NCBI RefSeq assembly: GCF_000722635.1
Contig: NZ_JOKH01000003.1
Span: 449,301-511,827 of the forward strand
Length of the DNA stretch: 62,527 nt
Source of the DNA: Endozoicomonas numazuensis
GTDB lineage: Bacteria; Pseudomonadota; Gammaproteobacteria; Pseudomonadales; Endozoicomonadaceae
Direction: 5' to 3'
In this document: positions 9,277 through 18,379 of the stretch, in pieces
Position numbering within the stretch: position 1 is the stretch's first letter
Layout of the letters: each line of letters begins with the position of its first letter
Made by a program: the position numbers and the translations under genes
The notes under the pieces: generated by a model
The model's database searches: none
Seen by the model: the letters and a program-made list of their open reading frames with translations, nothing else
Told to the model about the DNA's origin: nothing

Positions 9277-9969
9277 TTACCCATCTGCAACTATTCTCAA
9301 TGATGCAGCTATTGCCAGAGGTGCCAGACACAATCCTAACATCAGCAATGCTGCCATCCACAGCAGGTGTCCTGAGTAGGACAGACCTTCTACTGCAGTC
9401 TGAACAGCACCTGTTCCAAAAATCAGAACAGGAATATACAGAGGTAAAGACAGCAATGTCAGTAGTATTCCCCCCCTCTGTACACGCACTGTCAGGGCTG
9501 CACCAATACCTCCGGCAAGGCTCATTAAAGGTGTCCCTAACAGCAGGCTTAACAGCAAGGCAGGAAACGCCTGCGTTGGCAGATGCAGCATCAAGGCCAA
9601 CAACGGTGCCATGACAATCAGAGCTACACCGGTGGTCAGCCAATGTGCAGATATTTTAGCCAGTACCAGCAGAGGTAATGGGTGCGGCGATAACAGTAAC
9701 TGGTCCAGAGAACCGTCTTCCTGATCACTTCTGAAGAGAGAATCCAGGGAAAGCAGCACTGCAAGCAACGCGCCTATCCAGACAATTCCTCCTGCCAATT
9801 GAGACAAAAGTGCTTTTTCAGGGGCAATACCTAAAGGAAACAGACTGGCTACCATCAGATAAAAAGCCACAGGGTTCAAGGTTTGCCCGGGGGTCCGAAA
9901 GGCCAGAACCAGGTCTCTTTTGACCAAATCCAGAAATGCTCTGCCGCCATTTAACGAAGCCACGCTCAT
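9277..9969 (-). CDS. ccmB: haem exporter permease CcmB
   Basis: Membrane subunit (230 residues, six hydrophobic segments) of the CcmAB ABC transporter, which powers release of haem-loaded CcmE. The start region ALVKRDL-type (FLDLVKRDLVLAFR) and the motif FRSDQEDGSLDQLLLSPHPL are typical of the family. The start overlaps ccmA by four bases. Confidence 0.94.
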   Translation of the reverse strand: MSVASLNGGRAFLDLVKRDLVLAFRTPGQTLNPVAFYLMVASLFPLGIAPEKALLSQLAGGIVWIGALLAVLLSLDSLFRSDQEDGSLDQLLLSPHPLPLLVLAKISAHWLTTGVALIVMAPLLALMLHLPTQAFPALLLSLLLGTPLMSLAGGIGAALTVRVQRGGILLTLLSLPLYIPVLIFGTGAVQTAVEGLSYSGHLLWMAALLMLGLCLAPLAIAASLRIVADG

Positions 9970-10634
9970 AGCCAGGCCTCCGACTCTTCGTGACCTGTCT
10001 CTTCATCTACAGCAGAAAAAGCTTCCAGACGAAGCTTTCTGACACGGTCTGATAACTTTGACAAGCTCTGATGGCTGGTCATCACTACCGCACCGCCCTC
10101 TGAAATATGCTGGGCCAATCGCTGCTCCAGCCAGGCTACTCCATCAACATCGATAGCGGTAAAAGGCTCATCCAGGATCCAGAGTGGTGTGGTTGAAAGC
10201 GAAAGATCAGCCAGAGCCACTCTTCTGTGCTGACCTGCAGACAGTTGTCCACAGGGAATATCTTCGTACCCTGCCAGATTTACATGTTCCAGTGCAGAAA
10301 ACACAGATTGTTCAGAGTAACTCTCATTGCGAAGACTGGAGCGCCACAGAATATTTTCTACAGGTGTCAGTTCGGTTTTAACTGCGGGTTTGTGGCCAAA
10401 GTAAAAGGTCGATAACCGAAAGTCAGCATAGACTCTGGAAAGCTTCTGTCCCCGCCATATCACTTGCCCCCGGTAATCACCAGAAAGCCCTGCCAGCACT
10501 CTTAAAAGCGTGGTTTTCCCAGCTCCGTTACAGCCTTCTATCTGTAACAGTTCACCGGGTGACAGTTGAATGGAAAGGTTTGAAAAAAGAACTCGATCGT
10601 CTCGTTCACACCTCAGCTTCGCCACTTCGAGCAA
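9966..10634 (-). CDS. ccmA: haem exporter ATPase CcmA
   Basis: ABC ATPase of 222 residues, the first gene of the ccm operon. Walker A is GCNGAGKTT (about residues 34-42), the signature is QLSAGQHRRVALADL (LSAGQ), and Walker B is PLWILDEPF, followed by the switch His (MTSHQ). Length matches CcmA. The short tail (EETGHEESEAWL) is acidic. The presumed promoter region upstream carries an FNR-type box. Confidence 0.95.
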   Translation of the reverse strand: MLEVAKLRCERDDRVLFSNLSIQLSPGELLQIEGCNGAGKTTLLRVLAGLSGDYRGQVIWRGQKLSRVYADFRLSTFYFGHKPAVKTELTPVENILWRSSLRNESYSEQSVFSALEHVNLAGYEDIPCGQLSAGQHRRVALADLSLSTTPLWILDEPFTAIDVDGVAWLEQRLAQHISEGGAVVMTSHQSLSKLSDRVRKLRLEAFSAVDEETGHEESEAWL

Positions 10635-10970
10635 GTCATTTTCCCTTAAAAATCGATCAGTCAGATGCTTAACCCAAAGGCACTTGGCCGCCTATTGGCC
10701 GCCTGAAGGTCTCTTCATAGCGAAAACAATTAATGATCTAATGCTAAACACTCTGTTCAAAAAACAATCTAAAAGCCATGAAGACGGGCAGGATTATATC
10801 TAAAAAAACGTTTATTCCGAAGTAATAAACTATCAGGATCAGGTAAATCCACTGACATTGACCTGAATCAAACCCGACAATGATATTTTTCACTCTGATG
10901 TAAAAAGCGTTCCAAGCCTATTCAAACGTGCTGAAAACCTGACCATGCTCACACATTCACTGCAAATAGA
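10635..10970. other. spacer between narL and ccmA: ccm promoter region
   Basis: No gene is seen in these 336 bp. They hold an imperfect direct repeat, TTGGCCGCCT (10687-10707 area), and an FNR-type box at 10858-10871. On the minus strand, an AT-rich TAGTTTATTACT stretch about 25-35 bp downstream of the box could be a -10 region for ccm transcription. Confidence 0.5.
10858..10871 (-). promoter_or_regulatory. FNR/ANR-type box upstream of the ccm operon
   Basis: TTGACCTGAATCAA differs from the FNR consensus TTGAT-N4-ATCAA at one base. It lies about 230 bp upstream of ccmA. Oxygen-responsive activation of cytochrome c maturation would fit the neighbouring nap operon. Assignment is by motif only. 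Confidence 0.6.
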
Positions 10971-11624
10971 TCATTTACGATCCCGGTTATTCACCCACCA
11001 GACAGCAGCTTCTAAACGAGAACGAAAGTCCAACTTTCTCAGCATGCGCTTGACGTGAACTTTGACCGTGCCTTCACTGATATTCATTTTCCGTGCGATG
11101 ACCTTATTGGCATCACCTTCTGCAATAAATTGCAAAACCTCTCTTTCTTTAGGTGTCAGCAAATCCACCTTGCTGGTCTGACTGGCGTCAGGTCTCAGCA
11201 CCGAAGCCAGTACCTCTGCCAGTCGATCATCTACAGCCAGCTTACCCACAGCCGCCTGCGAAATCTGGCTAAGCAGATCTTCAGGCTCCATATCTTTCAA
11301 AAGATAGCCATCAGCACCTGCCCGAAACATGGCAGCAACATCGTCCTTGTGCTCCGAAACAGTCAGTGCAACCACTCGCGAAGCTACACCTTCAGCACGC
11401 ATGGCTTTGAGCGTTTCCAGCCCATCCATACCTTTCATATTCAGATCCAGCAATATCAGATCCGGCTCCAGCTCAACAGCCAGCTTCAATCCAGTAGCAC
11501 CGTCACCCGCCTCGGCGACCACTTTCAACCCTTCTTCTTCATCGATTAGCTGAGCCAACCCTTTACGCAGTAATGGATGATCATCAATCAATAAAATACT
11601 TGTGTCGTTCATCATTCCTCTCAT
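10971..11624 (-). CDS. narL: nitrate/nitrite response regulator NarL
   Basis: A two-component response regulator of up to 217 residues. Its receiver domain has acidic pocket DD (14-15), phospho-acceptor Asp60 in LLDLNMKGMDGLETL, and the signature GADGYLLKDMEPEDLL also found in E. coli NarL. A LuxR-type helix-turn-helix follows at about residues 150-210 (LTPKEREVLQFIAEGDANKVIARKM). It lies directly after narX and overlaps it. The start is uncertain: ATGs at 11624, 11615 and 11612 are all possible, and the AGAGGA before the last two is too close to be ideal. Confidence 0.93.
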   Translation of the reverse strand: MRGMMNDTSILLIDDHPLLRKGLAQLIDEEEGLKVVAEAGDGATGLKLAVELEPDLILLDLNMKGMDGLETLKAMRAEGVASRVVALTVSEHKDDVAAMFRAGADGYLLKDMEPEDLLSQISQAAVGKLAVDDRLAEVLASVLRPDASQTSKVDLLTPKEREVLQFIAEGDANKVIARKMNISEGTVKVHVKRMLRKLDFRSRLEAAVWWVNNRDRK

Positions 11625-13387
11625 ACTGATGAAAACTCAAGACGCACCCGTGCGCCACCATAACCAGAAGTTTCAAAATAGAGCTGACCACCAAGACTCT
11701 CTGCCCTTTCCTGCATGATGGTGGTCCCATAGTGTCCTGACGTCGTGATATCTTCATTGAAACCGCTGCCATCATCATCAACCAGAACCTGAACTTTTCC
11801 GGGGGCAACCTGTTCACAGACGACCGTCGCTTTTGTCGCTTCTGAATGCTGGATCACATTAACCAGCCCTTCCCGGACAATCTGCAAAACATGAATTTGA
11901 TGGTGAGCATCGAGATGACAGAACCGTAATCGATAATCCAGATTAAATATCACGCTGCCATCCCGTTTACCGTACTCTTCCATGGTCTGTTGCAAGGCTT
12001 CTTCAAGCGTGCCGGAAGTCATACTGAGTCGGAAAGTATTCAATAGCTCCCTGAGTTGCCGGTAAGCATTATTCACCCCCTCGCGAATCTCTTCGACAAT
12101 GGAGTGTACTGACTCATCAGCATCCATTCGGGTCAGGACCTTCTTCAAACGGGTGACCTGTATTTTCTGATAGGACAGTGCCTGAGCCAATGAATCGTGC
12201 AGTTCTCTGGCAATGACCGCCCGCTCTTCCATTAACAGAAGTCGCCTTTCCTGTGTTTGATAACCACTGCGGTAAAGAGAAGATGAGACAATATCACTGA
12301 AAGTCCTCAACCACTGACGGCTTTCTTCAGTTAATGACTGTCCACCCTGCAGTGAGATGTGAAGATAACCATAACCCTGGTCATTCTGACTCAATGGGAA
12401 CTGGACATCGGATGAGGGTGTCCGGACACATCCCTCACACTGGCCAATATTGCAAACATCATTATAGGTATCACTTTGAGGAAAAATCCTCTGCAGCCTG
12501 ATGCTGCCGGCACTCCCCGTCAGGCAGACATAAGCACTTCTGAGCCCCAGCAATACTTTCCATCTTTCCAGTATCAACATCAACTGCTCTTCATCATAGG
12601 GGTTCATTCCGAGAGTCTGGGAAGATTCATACAACAACTGTAAAGCCGTGTTCGCCTGCTCCAGAGATCGGGTCTGACTTGAAACCTGTGACTCCAGATC
12701 ACCATAAAGAAGCGACAGACTATCGGCCATGGCTGAGAATGTTTCTGTCAGCTGCCCCATTTCGTTGGCGTGACAATATTCAAGGCGAAGCTGATCAAAC
12801 TCACCACGACGTACTTTTTTTGCAGCTTCACTCAATTGCTCAACAGGCTTGATGAGATTCAACCGGATGTAGCGAATGGTCATGGCACCAATGGCGAGTA
12901 TTGAACAGAGAGAAAAGATGGCCAGTATGACCAACCAGTGCAGCTTCCGTTCGGTATTCAGCTGCAATGAATTAACCAGATCATTCAGGCGGTCGACAAA
13001 CCCAGGCACTTTCTCGGTAAACTCATGCCAACCGGCTTCGTCGTTTAACAGAGGCCGCATTTCGCTGCGCCACTCCCCCACCATAGCCAGATAACGATTT
13101 CCGATAATATCCGTTCTGCCACCGAGATGTTTAAGGGAAGGGCTGGTGAGGCTTCTGTCATAGACCTTGATCAACTGCCATAACTGAGCCTTATCTGTAT
13201 CTTCAGTGCGGATCTGATCCACCAGGCGCCATGCCTGCATTCTCAGGGAACCCGCCACATTAATAGCCGCTGCATCACTTTCTGTCGTAGCCGCAAACCA
13301 CAAAGAGCCACTGACACTCAGCAGCCCTAAAAAACAGGTAGCGATAATGGCGGCAAGGGCTTTATATCGGATCGGCTTCAACAACAT
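11621..13387 (-). CDS. narX: nitrate/nitrite sensor histidine kinase NarX
   Basis: An inner-membrane sensor kinase of 588 residues. It has transmembrane segments at about 10-32 and 150-172 enclosing a periplasmic sensor. The ligand-binding P-box sits just after the first segment (NVAGSLRMQAWRL, residues 43-55). A HAMP domain, a GAF-like region with a small Cys cluster (NIGQCEGCVRTP) and a HisKA_3 domain follow. The phosphorylated residue is His397 in IARELHDSLAQAL, and the ATPase lobe contains DDDGSGF. The Cys cluster is known in NarX proteins. It is divergent from napF, with which it shares the upstream region. Confidence 0.93.
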   Translation of the reverse strand: MLLKPIRYKALAAIIATCFLGLLSVSGSLWFAATTESDAAAINVAGSLRMQAWRLVDQIRTEDTDKAQLWQLIKVYDRSLTSPSLKHLGGRTDIIGNRYLAMVGEWRSEMRPLLNDEAGWHEFTEKVPGFVDRLNDLVNSLQLNTERKLHWLVILAIFSLCSILAIGAMTIRYIRLNLIKPVEQLSEAAKKVRRGEFDQLRLEYCHANEMGQLTETFSAMADSLSLLYGDLESQVSSQTRSLEQANTALQLLYESSQTLGMNPYDEEQLMLILERWKVLLGLRSAYVCLTGSAGSIRLQRIFPQSDTYNDVCNIGQCEGCVRTPSSDVQFPLSQNDQGYGYLHISLQGGQSLTEESRQWLRTFSDIVSSSLYRSGYQTQERRLLLMEERAVIARELHDSLAQALSYQKIQVTRLKKVLTRMDADESVHSIVEEIREGVNNAYRQLRELLNTFRLSMTSGTLEEALQQTMEEYGKRDGSVIFNLDYRLRFCHLDAHHQIHVLQIVREGLVNVIQHSEATKATVVCEQVAPGKVQVLVDDDGSGFNEDITTSGHYGTTIMQERAESLGGQLYFETSGYGGARVRLEFSSV

Positions 13388-13718
13388 GCACCTTCATAAA
13401 CAAAAAAACCAAACAACTTTGAACAACTGGAAGCATTTTTTACACTAGAAAAACGCTTAAATTATTCCTACCTCTAAAAACCCGAATCTCTGGTAAAACT
13501 GATGCGACCAGTATCCAAACCGCACCACTATTCCAATGCTTTAGCATACCTTCGCATAACCACTACTCCCTAAGAGGTACACCAACATCACCCCGTACCA
13601 AAAAGTGCTTTTAAGGGGCTTTTTTGTACGTTCATCCTCATTAAGATAACCCTGAACAAAGCTTGAAAGAGTCTGAACAATTTCACTCAGATCCCATGTT
13701 TAAAAGGGTCACATTGTC
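13388..13718. promoter_or_regulatory. narX-napF divergent promoter region
   Basis: 331 bp without a gene. The clear signal is a NarL/NarP-type site at 13564-13579. A second single heptamer, TACCTCT, occurs near 13470. I found no good FNR box here, unlike at the ccm operon. Confidence 0.6.
13564..13579. promoter_or_regulatory. NarL/NarP 7-2-7 binding site
   Basis: TACTCCCTAAGAGGTA fits the inverted heptamer pattern TACYYMT-N2-AKRRGTA with one mismatch (position 7). It is centred about 147 bp upstream of the napF start codon and 185 bp from the narX start. With narXL next door, NarL control of nap is the natural reading. Confidence 0.65.
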
Positions 13719-14306
13719 ATGAGCCAAAAGGTAGATCTTGACCGCCGTCGGTTATTTACCGGAACTCTTTTTTCTTCACCCAAAGTGACGAAAAGCTATT
13801 CCAACGGCTCAGAACTGACTCAGTCTGGCAGAAACGCTGTGCCACCTGTACGCCCACCCAGGAGTTTACAGGAACAGTCATTCACAGACCTTTGCACACG
13901 CTGCAGTGAGTGCATTGCCGTTTGCGAAACAGGGTTACTGGTTCAAGGATCCGGGGGGTTTCCTGAAGCAGATTTCAGAAAATCGGGGTGTTCTTTCTGT
14001 AACGCCTGCAAAGAGGTTTGCTCCTCAGGCGCAATTGGCAAGCATAACGACACCCCATGGAAACTAAAACCCGTGATTTCCGATCAATGTCTGGCCCTGA
14101 ATAAGGTTCACTGCCGTACCTGCTCAGAGATGTGTGAAGCCGCAGCTATACAGTTCCGGTTTCAAACCAGCGGTGTAGCAGAGCCCGCCATTGATTTAGA
14201 TCTTTGTAACGCCTGTGGTGAATGCGTGTCCTCCTGCCCAGTGGATGCGATCACCATGACAGCCCGAGAAAGCTCCTATGTCCCTACAGACACCACACGA
14301 TCATAA
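13719..14306 (+). CDS. napF: ferredoxin-type protein NapF
   Basis: A cytoplasmic iron-sulfur protein (195 residues) that assists NapA maturation. Four Cys clusters are visible: residues 59/62/65/69, 91/94/97/101, 124/132/135/139 and 163/166/169/173. The last is a classical CxxCxxCxxxCP ferredoxin motif; the third is an irregular C-x7-C-x2-C-x3-C. An N-terminal RRRLFTG stretch is typical of NapF. It is the first gene of napFDABC and overlaps napD by 29 nt. Ribosome-binding AAAAGGG lies rather far upstream. Confidence 0.93.
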   Translation: MSQKVDLDRRRLFTGTLFSSPKVTKSYSNGSELTQSGRNAVPPVRPPRSLQEQSFTDLCTRCSECIAVCETGLLVQGSGGFPEADFRKSGCSFCNACKEVCSSGAIGKHNDTPWKLKPVISDQCLALNKVHCRTCSEMCEAAAIQFRFQTSGVAEPAIDLDLCNACGECVSSCPVDAITMTARESSYVPTDTTRS

Positions 14307-14547
14307 AACGATGCACTACAGCATTTCCGGACTGTCCGTCCAGACCAATCCTGACCGGATGATAGAAGTCAAACACAACCTTCACAAGCTGTCCGGGGTT
14401 GAAGTCCATATTGCCGACCCTTCAGGAAAAATGGTGGTGACGGTTGAAGAGCAACCCGGTGAGCGCACCATGGTCGACACCATGACCCAAATCAGCCAAG
14501 TGGCAGGCGTAATCTCCACCGCTCTGGTGTACACCCACCAGGAATAA
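14278..14547 (+). CDS. napD: NapA-specific chaperone NapD
   Basis: An 89-residue cytoplasmic chaperone that binds the NapA twin-arginine signal and delays export until the molybdenum cofactor is inserted. It matches the family pattern ([31 protein letters not shown] ... VVTVEEQ ... [13 protein letters not shown]). The start at 14278 overlaps napF by 29 nt. An internal ATG at 14311 (MHYSIS) would give a protein of 78 residues without overlap; neither has a strong ribosome-binding site. Confidence 0.9.
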   Translation: MSLQTPHDHKTMHYSISGLSVQTNPDRMIEVKHNLHKLSGVEVHIADPSGKMVVTVEEQPGERTMVDTMTQISQVAGVISTALVYTHQE

Positions 14548-14612
14548 AAGATAAATCTTCCAGGTTTGCCTTACAGACCGGAATAGAAGCTATTAAGACC
14601 AGGATTAAAACC

Positions 14613-17117
14613 ATGAAACAAAGTCGCCGTGACTTTATCAAGAGCAGTGCCGTAGCCGCTACTGCTGCAGCAGCGGGCGTCAGTATGAATGCTGCTGCAA
14701 CCAATCTGATCACCAGCAGTAAAGAGACCGAAATCAAATGGGACAAAGCACCCTGCCGTTTCTGTGGTACCGGTTGCTCTGTTCTTGTGGGTACACAACA
14801 CGGTCGCGTAGTCGCAACTCAGGCTGACCCGGAAGCTCCGGTGAATAAAGGCCTTAATTGCATCAAAGGCTACTTCCTGTCAAAAATCATGTACGGCAAG
14901 GATCGTCTGGAAACACCTTTATTGAGGATGAAAGACGGCAAGTTCGACAAAAATGGTGATTTCACCCCCATCACCTGGGACCAGGCTTTCGACATCATGG
15001 CCGAAAAGTGGAAAGCGGCGATGGCCAAGACCCGTAACTCTGATGAGATGCCTCCTGTGGGTATGTTCGGCTCTGGCCAATGGACAGTATGGGAAGGTTA
15101 TGCCGCTTCCAAACTGATGAAGGCCGGCTTCCGCTCAAATCACATCGACCCTAATGCACGACACTGCATGGCTTCTGCGGTAGTCGGCTTCATGCGTACC
15201 TTCGGTATCGATGAACCTATGGGCTGCTATGATGACTTTGAACATGCTGACGCCTTTGTTCTCTGGGGCTCCAACATGGCTGAGATGCACCCAGTGCTCT
15301 GGTCAAGACTGGCAGATCGTCGTTTATCTCATGCCCATGTAAAAGTGGCGGTGATGTCTACCTACAAGCATCGCTCCTTTGAGCTGGCTGACCAGCCCAT
15401 CATCTTCAACCCGCAGTCTGATCTGGCGATCGGTAACTATATCGCCAATTACATCATCCAGAATGGCAAGGTAAATCAGGACTTCGTCAAGAAGCACACT
15501 GTTTTCCGCAAAGGTGTCACGGATATTGGTTACGGCCTTCGTCCTAAACACGAGCTGGAAAAGAAAGCTAAAAACCCCGGTAATGGTGGTGCCACCCCTC
15601 TCGATTTTGACGGGTTTGCTCAGTTCGTCAGCGAATATACTGCAGAAAAGGTCTCCAAGCTGTCTGGTGTTCCTGAAGAACAGCTGGAAGAACTGGCCAA
15701 GCTCTATGCTGACCCGAATACCAAAGTTATGTCTCTCTGGACCATGGGGGTGAACCAACATACCCGTGGCGTGTGGATGAACAACATTATCTACAACCTG
15801 CACCTGCTGACCGGTAAGATTTCACAGCCAGGCAATAGCCCTTTCTCCCTGACAGGACAGCCGTCAGCCTGTGGAACCGCAAGAGAAGTGGGCACCTTTG
15901 CTCACCGCCTCCCTGCTGATATGGTCGTAGCCAACAAAGATCATCGTGACTATGCCGAAAAAGCCTGGAAGCTCCCTGCAGGCACTATCCCTGCGAAGGT
16001 TGGTTACCATGCTGTTTTGCAGAACAGAATGCTCAAAGACGGCAAACTGAATGCCTATTGGGTGATGTGCAACAACAATGCCCAGACCGCTCCTAACCTC
16101 AACAATGAAACCCTGCCAGGTTACAGAAACCCGGATAACTTCATCGTGGTATCTGATCCGTACCCAACCCTGACCGGCCAGATTGGCGATCTGATTCTCC
16201 CTACTGCCATGTGGGTAGAAAAAGAAGGGGCTTACGGAAATGCAGAGCGTCGTACCCAGTTCTGGTATCAACAGGTGAAAGCCCCGGCCGAAGCCAAATC
16301 AGATCTATGGCAGTTAATGGAATTCTCCAAGCGATTCAAGGTTGAAGAAGTTTGGTCTGATGCCTTGCTGGCTAAAAACCCAGAATATCGTGGGAAGACT
16401 GTGTTTGATGTGCTCTATGCCAACGGTCAGGTGGATCAGTTCAAACTGGATGAAATTCCGGAAGACCGACTGAACGACGATGCCCGCGCATTTGGTTTTT
16501 ATGCACAAAAGGGCCTGTTTGAAGAATACGCCTCTTTTGGTCGCGGAAAAGCACACGATCTGGCAGATTTCGAACGCTATCACCAGGAGCGCGGCCTCCG
16601 CTGGCCTGTGGTCGATGGACAGGAAACTCGCTGGCGCTTCAAAGAAGGCTCAGACCCCTATGCCAAAGCAGGCAGTGACTTTGACTTCTACGGCAAACCA
16701 GATGGCAAAGCCTGGATCTTCGCCCTGCCTTATGAGCCTCCCCATGATGCCCCTGACGAAGAGTTTGACCTGTGGCTGTCCACAGGCCGTGTTCTCGAAC
16801 ACTGGCACTCTGGCTCAATGACCCGACGGGTTCCTGAACTTTACCGCTCTTACCCTGATGCCCAGTTATTCATGCATCCTGATGATGCTTCAGAACGGGG
16901 ATTACGCCGGGGCGATGAAATCAGGGTCACTTCCCGCTACGGCGAAGTACGCACCCGGGTTGAAACCAAAGGTCGTAACCGTCCACCTAAGGGACTGACA
17001 TTCATGCCGTTCTTTGATGCCAGCCAATTGACCAACAAACTGGTACTGGATGCTACCGACCCTCTCTCCAAAGAGACTGATTACAAGAAAACCGCTGTCA
17101 AGGTTTCCAAAGTCTGA
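14613..17117 (+). CDS. napA: periplasmic nitrate reductase catalytic subunit NapA
   Basis: A molybdopterin enzyme of 834 residues that reduces nitrate to nitrite in the periplasm. It starts with a Tat signal (RRDFIK at residues 5-10, then Ala-rich). The [4Fe-4S] ligands are Cys48, Cys51, Cys55 and Cys83. The molybdenum ligand is Cys185 in NARHCMAS. The rest is collinear with the family and of full length. Ribosome-binding AGGA lies 10 nt before the ATG. Electrons would arrive from NapC via NapB. Confidence 0.97.
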   Translation: MKQSRRDFIKSSAVAATAAAAGVSMNAAATNLITSSKETEIKWDKAPCRFCGTGCSVLVGTQHGRVVATQADPEAPVNKGLNCIKGYFLSKIMYGKDRLETPLLRMKDGKFDKNGDFTPITWDQAFDIMAEKWKAAMAKTRNSDEMPPVGMFGSGQWTVWEGYAASKLMKAGFRSNHIDPNARHCMASAVVGFMRTFGIDEPMGCYDDFEHADAFVLWGSNMAEMHPVLWSRLADRRLSHAHVKVAVMSTYKHRSFELADQPIIFNPQSDLAIGNYIANYIIQNGKVNQDFVKKHTVFRKGVTDIGYGLRPKHELEKKAKNPGNGGATPLDFDGFAQFVSEYTAEKVSKLSGVPEEQLEELAKLYADPNTKVMSLWTMGVNQHTRGVWMNNIIYNLHLLTGKISQPGNSPFSLTGQPSACGTAREVGTFAHRLPADMVVANKDHRDYAEKAWKLPAGTIPAKVGYHAVLQNRMLKDGKLNAYWVMCNNNAQTAPNLNNETLPGYRNPDNFIVVSDPYPTLTGQIGDLILPTAMWVEKEGAYGNAERRTQFWYQQVKAPAEAKSDLWQLMEFSKRFKVEEVWSDALLAKNPEYRGKTVFDVLYANGQVDQFKLDEIPEDRLNDDARAFGFYAQKGLFEEYASFGRGKAHDLADFERYHQERGLRWPVVDGQETRWRFKEGSDPYAKAGSDFDFYGKPDGKAWIFALPYEPPHDAPDEEFDLWLSTGRVLEHWHSGSMTRRVPELYRSYPDAQLFMHPDDASERGLRRGDEIRVTSRYGEVRTRVETKGRNRPPKGLTFMPFFDASQLTNKLVLDATDPLSKETDYKKTAVKVSKV

Positions 17118-17128
17118 GACCGGAATGC

Positions 17129-17160
17129 AGGGAGTGTCCGGCCTATGCCGGACACTCCCT
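17129..17160 (+). promoter_or_regulatory. strong hairpin between napA and napB
   Basis: AGGGAGTGTCCGGC pairs perfectly with GCCGGACACTCCCT (14 bp) around a 4-nt loop, starting 11 nt after the napA stop. No T-run follows, so it is more likely an mRNA-stabilising or processing element that sets napA versus napBC levels than a full terminator. Confidence 0.75.
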
Positions 17161-17262
17161 CTGGAACCCAACAGCCTTGAGCTGATAACTAGCCATGAAT
17201 CAGAAATGCAGCCCCAGTACGCATGATGGCGGCTGCATTGATCAAAAAATGGAATACCCCTC

Positions 17263-17715
17263 ATGAACAAAATAATAAATGTTTTACTGGCATTAGCCAT
17301 CAGCTTGCCTGCCTTCGCGGAAATGGTGAACACCAATGAGACCGGTGGACTGGATTCTCTGAGAAAAGAAGAAGTCAGCACTGAACCTCAGGCGGAATAT
17401 ATGAAACAGGATCAGGAAGGCCCGGCAATGGGACGTGACTTTGTGGATATGCCGCCACTGATTCCTCATTCCGTTGATCGCTATCAGGTGGATAAAAATG
17501 CCAACAGCTGTCTTCGCTGCCACAGCATGAAAAATGCAGATAAATGGGGTGCAACCAAGATTGCTGTTTCCCATTACAAAAATCGCGATGGTCAGCAGCT
17601 GGCTGATGTGGCCCCCAACCGATATTTCTGTCTGATCTGCCACGTCCCCCAAAAAGATGCCAAACCTCTGAAGGAAAATACCTTCGAACCTGTTGAGTCT
17701 CTGAAGAAGCACTGA
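17263..17715 (+). CDS. napB: dihaem cytochrome c NapB
   Basis: The small electron-transfer subunit of periplasmic nitrate reductase (150 residues). It has a signal peptide (about 1-19, ending PAFA-E) and two haem c motifs, CLRCH (83-87) and CLICH (123-127). Axial-His candidates are in IPHSVD and VSHYKNRDG, as in the family. Its haems depend on the Ccm machinery encoded in the same window. The intergenic gap from napA is 145 nt and contains the hairpin. Confidence 0.95.
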   Translation: MNKIINVLLALAISLPAFAEMVNTNETGGLDSLRKEEVSTEPQAEYMKQDQEGPAMGRDFVDMPPLIPHSVDRYQVDKNANSCLRCHSMKNADKWGATKIAVSHYKNRDGQQLADVAPNRYFCLICHVPQKDAKPLKENTFEPVESLKKH

Positions 17716-17734
17716 TTTAAGGAAAATAGCGATT

Positions 17735-18322
17735 ATGAACAAGGTGCTTTTACTTGTTAAAAAGAGTTGGCAGTTTCTATGCCACCCAAGTGCCAAGCTG
17801 TCTGCAGGTCTGTTACTGATTGTGGGCTTCATCGCCGCTCTGGTTTTACATGGCACCTATAGCGCTACCATGGAATACACCAGTACCCTTGAATTCTGCT
17901 CCAGCTGCCATACCAATGATGTTGTTCCGGAATATCAGGAAAGTGTCCACTTCAGCAACGCATCTGGCGTTCAGGCAGACTGTGCCAGCTGTCATCTACC
18001 CAAGGAATTTGTACCAAAGATGACTCGTAAGATTCAGGCCAGCAGGGAAGTTTTTGCACACTTTACCGGTAAGGTGGATACCCCGGAGAAGTTTAATGCT
18101 CATCGAAGGGAAATGGCTGAACGTGAATGGGCCAGAATGGAAGCCAATGACTCTCAGGAGTGCCGGAACTGTCATACCCAGGAATCCATGGAACTGTCTG
18201 AACAGTCGTTGTTAGCCGTTAAAAATCATACGGCTGCAGAGAAAAATGGTGAAACCTGCATCCAGTGTCACAAGGGGATTGCTCATAAGCTACCCGACAT
18301 GACTGGTGTACCAGGCTGGTAG
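17735..18322 (+). CDS. napC: tetrahaem quinol dehydrogenase NapC
   Basis: A NapC/NirT family membrane-anchored cytochrome c (195 residues) that oxidises quinol and reduces NapB. It has one N-terminal transmembrane helix (about 22-42) and four haem motifs: CSSCH (55-59), CASCH (83-87), CRNCH (143-147) and CIQCH (175-179). It is the last gene of napFDABC, 19 nt after napB and followed by a strong terminator. No napG, napH or napE is present here. Confidence 0.95.
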   Translation: MNKVLLLVKKSWQFLCHPSAKLSAGLLLIVGFIAALVLHGTYSATMEYTSTLEFCSSCHTNDVVPEYQESVHFSNASGVQADCASCHLPKEFVPKMTRKIQASREVFAHFTGKVDTPEKFNAHRREMAEREWARMEANDSQECRNCHTQESMELSEQSLLAVKNHTAAEKNGETCIQCHKGIAHKLPDMTGVPGW

Positions 18323-18330
18323 TCATTCCC

Positions 18331-18370
18331 CCCCATAAAAAAGGCGTCAATCGACGCCTTTTTTATGGGG
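18331..18370. terminator. bidirectional terminator between napC and the rhodanese gene
   Basis: A perfect 18-bp stem (18331-18348 with 18353-18370) with a 4-nt loop. The core is AAAAAAGGCGTC / GACGCCTTTTTT, with T-runs on both strands. It serves the convergent genes on either side. Confidence 0.95.
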
Positions 18371-18379
18371 TAAAAACAA

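Noticed and set aside
8453-9643. Long frame giving CcmC an extra 147 N-terminal residues
   Set aside because: The extension is Cys/Ser-rich antisense of ccmB and absent from the family; CcmC starts at 9202.
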